In this document: in pieces, positions 6,657 through 8,264 of the stretch
How the letters are laid out: every line of letters begins with the position of its first letter
Numbering within the stretch: position 1 is the first letter of the stretch
Origin: Sphaerochaeta sp.
GTDB taxonomy: Bacteria > Spirochaetota > Spirochaetia > Sphaerochaetales > Sphaerochaetaceae
Reading direction: 5' to 3'
Assembly (NCBI GenBank): GCA_003446545.1
Contig: DMAO01000368.1
Span: forward strand, 1-8,264
DNA: 8,264 bases
The notes under the pieces: model-generated
Databases searched by the model: none
What the model saw: only the letters and a program-made list of their open reading frames with translations
Told to the model about the DNA's origin: nothing
Translations under genes and position numbers: made by a program

Positions 6657-8264
6657 TCAATCCGCTTCAAGCAGGGCCTTGAGTTCCTCCAAAAGGACCA
6701 GAGCAGAAAGAGGAGAGGAGCTCTCAACAGAGAAGTCGCGTATCTTGTCAAGAATCGCTTCCTCCCCGGCTGTCAGAGAAGGGAGGTCTGTATCGTTCTG
6801 CTGATCGCCATCGGCAAACAGTTCGAGTTGGGGACTAGCTATGCCATACTCTGCAAAGTGCCTCTTCTGGAAATCCCGTGCCTTGCGCAAGGATGATGCA
6901 GGGATTCCTGCCATCTTGGCAACATTGAGCCCATAGGAACTGTTTGCTATCCCCTTGATGACCTTACGTACAAATATAATCTTACCCCCCTGATCAAGGA
7001 CCTGTAGGGTAAGCAGCTGAAGGCGCGAATTGTCAAGATGGGCCAGCTCGTGGTAGTGGGTTGCGAACAGGGTTTTGGATCCCAACTCCATGAGGGTCTG
7101 CATCATTGCATAGGCGATGGACATTCCATCCTGGGTACTGGTACCCCTACCCAGCTCATCAACGATGACCAGGGAGTGTTTTGTGGCGCTTCTGAGGATA
7201 TGAGAGGCCTCCTGCATCTCCACAAGGAATGTCGATTCCCCACGAGCCAGATTGTCACTCGCACCTACCCTACAGAACAGGCGGTCAACAACGCCCAGCT
7301 CAACGTTTCTTGCGGGGACAAAACTCCCTATCTGGCTCAGAAGGACAATCAGGGCATTTTGACGCAGGTAGGTGGACTTTCCCGCCATATTGGGTCCTGT
7401 GATAAGACAGAACCGCTGTCCATCCTCTTCGATGGTGAGGTCATTGGGGACAAAGTTCCCTATGCCCAGCTGTTGTTCCACAACAGGATGTCTACCCCCT
7501 TCAATGGTAATACAGTTGGAGGTGACAAAACGTGGCGCTGTGTAGTCATGCTTGTTTGCTGTGGTGGAAAATCCCTGCAGGCAGTCGACCTTACTAAGCA
7601 GAGAGGCAATGGCCAAAAGGGGGGCCTGCATGGCTCGGGTCTTCTCAAGAAGTGTCTCGTATACTGATCTTTCCCTTTTTTCAGCCTCGGATGAACTTTG
7701 GAGAATCTGCTGCTCACACGCAATGAGTTCATCACTGGTATACCTCTCTGCGTTGACCAGCGTCTGTTTCCTGTAGAAGGTGGAGGGGACCTTATCGACT
7801 TGGCCTTTGGACACTTCGAGGTAGTGGCCTAGGATCTTATTGGAGGAGAGCTTTAGGGTGGTGATACCTGTCTCTTCGCGAATCTTTGCAAGGTAAGACG
7901 CAAGCAGCGCCTTGCCACCCCCCTTGATGGAACGCAGTTGGTCAAGGTGTGCGTCAAACCCATCCCGGATGACCTGGCCCTCCTGAAAAGGCCCCTGATG
8001 CTCTTCATTGATTGATGCATCGAGTTCCTTAACCAAGTCGGCCAAGGTCAAAAGTTCCTCTTCTGGAATGCCCTTGTCCAGAAGCGATTGGTAGTGCTCG
8101 TTGAACAGGGCGAAAAAGGCATGCACTGTCTGTGAGATGCCCACAAGATCACTACTTACTGAACGGCCCATGGCGATGCGTGAAGTAAGCCTCTCCATAT
8201 CGAGAGCGCCCTTGAGGATCGAGCGCACACGCTCGAGTTCCTTTCGGTCATTGCAGAAGAAGGA
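6657..8264 (-). CDS. mutS: DNA mismatch repair protein MutS, partial (N-terminus beyond window)
   Basis: MutS recognises base mismatches and small loops and, through ATP-driven clamp formation, starts repair with MutL. The reading frame is open to the window edge, giving 535 C-terminal residues. A full MutS has about 850-900, so the mismatch-binding and connector domains lie outside. The visible part starts in the lever region (LDMERLTSRIAMG) and continues through the clamp (GHYLEVSKGQVDKVPSTFYRKQT). The ATPase follows: Walker A GPNMAGKST (7397-7371), SFVPAR, DRLFCRVGASDNLARGESTF, Walker B VIVDELGRGTST and the FATHYHELAHL switch. SSYGLNVAKMAGIP is the family dimer-interface motif. A QLELF pentapeptide near the C-terminus resembles the beta-clamp binding motif (inference). 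The final SPLSALVLLEELKALL helix fits the C-terminal dimerisation segment. All ATPase motifs are intact. A GTG at 8228 is internal and should not be taken as the start. Confidence 0.97.
   Translation of the reverse strand, partial: SFFCNDRKELERVRSILKGALDMERLTSRIAMGRSVSSDLVGISQTVHAFFALFNEHYQSLLDKGIPEEELLTLADLVKELDASINEEHQGPFQEGQVIRDGFDAHLDQLRSIKGGGKALLASYLAKIREETGITTLKLSSNKILGHYLEVSKGQVDKVPSTFYRKQTLVNAERYTSDELIACEQQILQSSSEAEKRERSVYETLLEKTRAMQAPLLAIASLLSKVDCLQGFSTTANKHDYTAPRFVTSNCITIEGGRHPVVEQQLGIGNFVPNDLTIEEDGQRFCLITGPNMAGKSTYLRQNALIVLLSQIGSFVPARNVELGVVDRLFCRVGASDNLARGESTFLVEMQEASHILRSATKHSLVIVDELGRGTSTQDGMSIAYAMMQTLMELGSKTLFATHYHELAHLDNSRLQLLTLQVLDQGGKIIFVRKVIKGIANSSYGLNVAKMAGIPASSLRKARDFQKRHFAEYGIASPQLELFADGDQQNDTDLPSLTAGEEAILDKIRDFSVESSSPLSALVLLEELKALLEAD

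Noticed and set aside
8226..8228. GTG at 8228 as the mutS start
   Set aside because: The frame stays open to the window edge and the upstream residues continue the MutS core; a start here would remove the mismatch-binding domain.

Overview
The window carries seven genes, all on the minus strand, and all but about 270 bases of it are coding. In transcription order (right to left) they are the 3' two-thirds of mutS, a comF-family phosphoribosyltransferase gene, rimP, nusA, infB, rbfA and the 5' two-thirds of truB. The window ends cut mutS (its start lies beyond base 8264) and truB (its end lies before base 1). I see no tRNA, rRNA, CRISPR array, insertion sequence, phage gene or plus-strand gene.

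The organism is a bacterium of moderate GC content. My best guess is a spirochaete of the Sphaerochaeta/Treponema type. The reasons are the long Gly/Pro/Arg-rich IF-2 N-terminus with GYQG-type repeats, the NusA architecture, and the style of the TruB and MutS proteins. This is recognition from memory, not a database comparison, and I hold it at about 0.6.

Right part (5986-8264): mutS and comF lie 23 nt apart and look like one transcription unit for mismatch repair and a possible DNA-uptake or recombination accessory protein. Middle (5814-5985): a 172-nt intergenic region, the only sizeable non-coding stretch. It holds a near-consensus sigma-70-type promoter with three dyad-symmetric sequences around it. 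Downstream of the promoter, a compact intrinsic-terminator hairpin ends only 17 nt before the rimP start codon. Left part (1-5813): rimP-nusA-infB-rbfA-truB, the widely conserved transcription/translation/ribosome-maturation operon. It is tightly packed: 11-bp overlap rimP/nusA, 19-nt gap nusA/infB, 4-bp ATGA overlap infB/rbfA, 11-bp overlap rbfA/truB.

Functionally, RimP and RbfA mature the 30S subunit, IF-2 starts translation, TruB makes tRNA pseudouridine 55, and NusA controls pausing and termination. NusA is a candidate regulator of the terminator in its own operon leader. The least ordinary features are that leader terminator with its dyad-rich promoter, a C-terminal zinc ribbon on NusA, and five 12-residue repeats in IF-2. 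I found no evidence of an unknown multi-gene system; this is mostly core chromosome.
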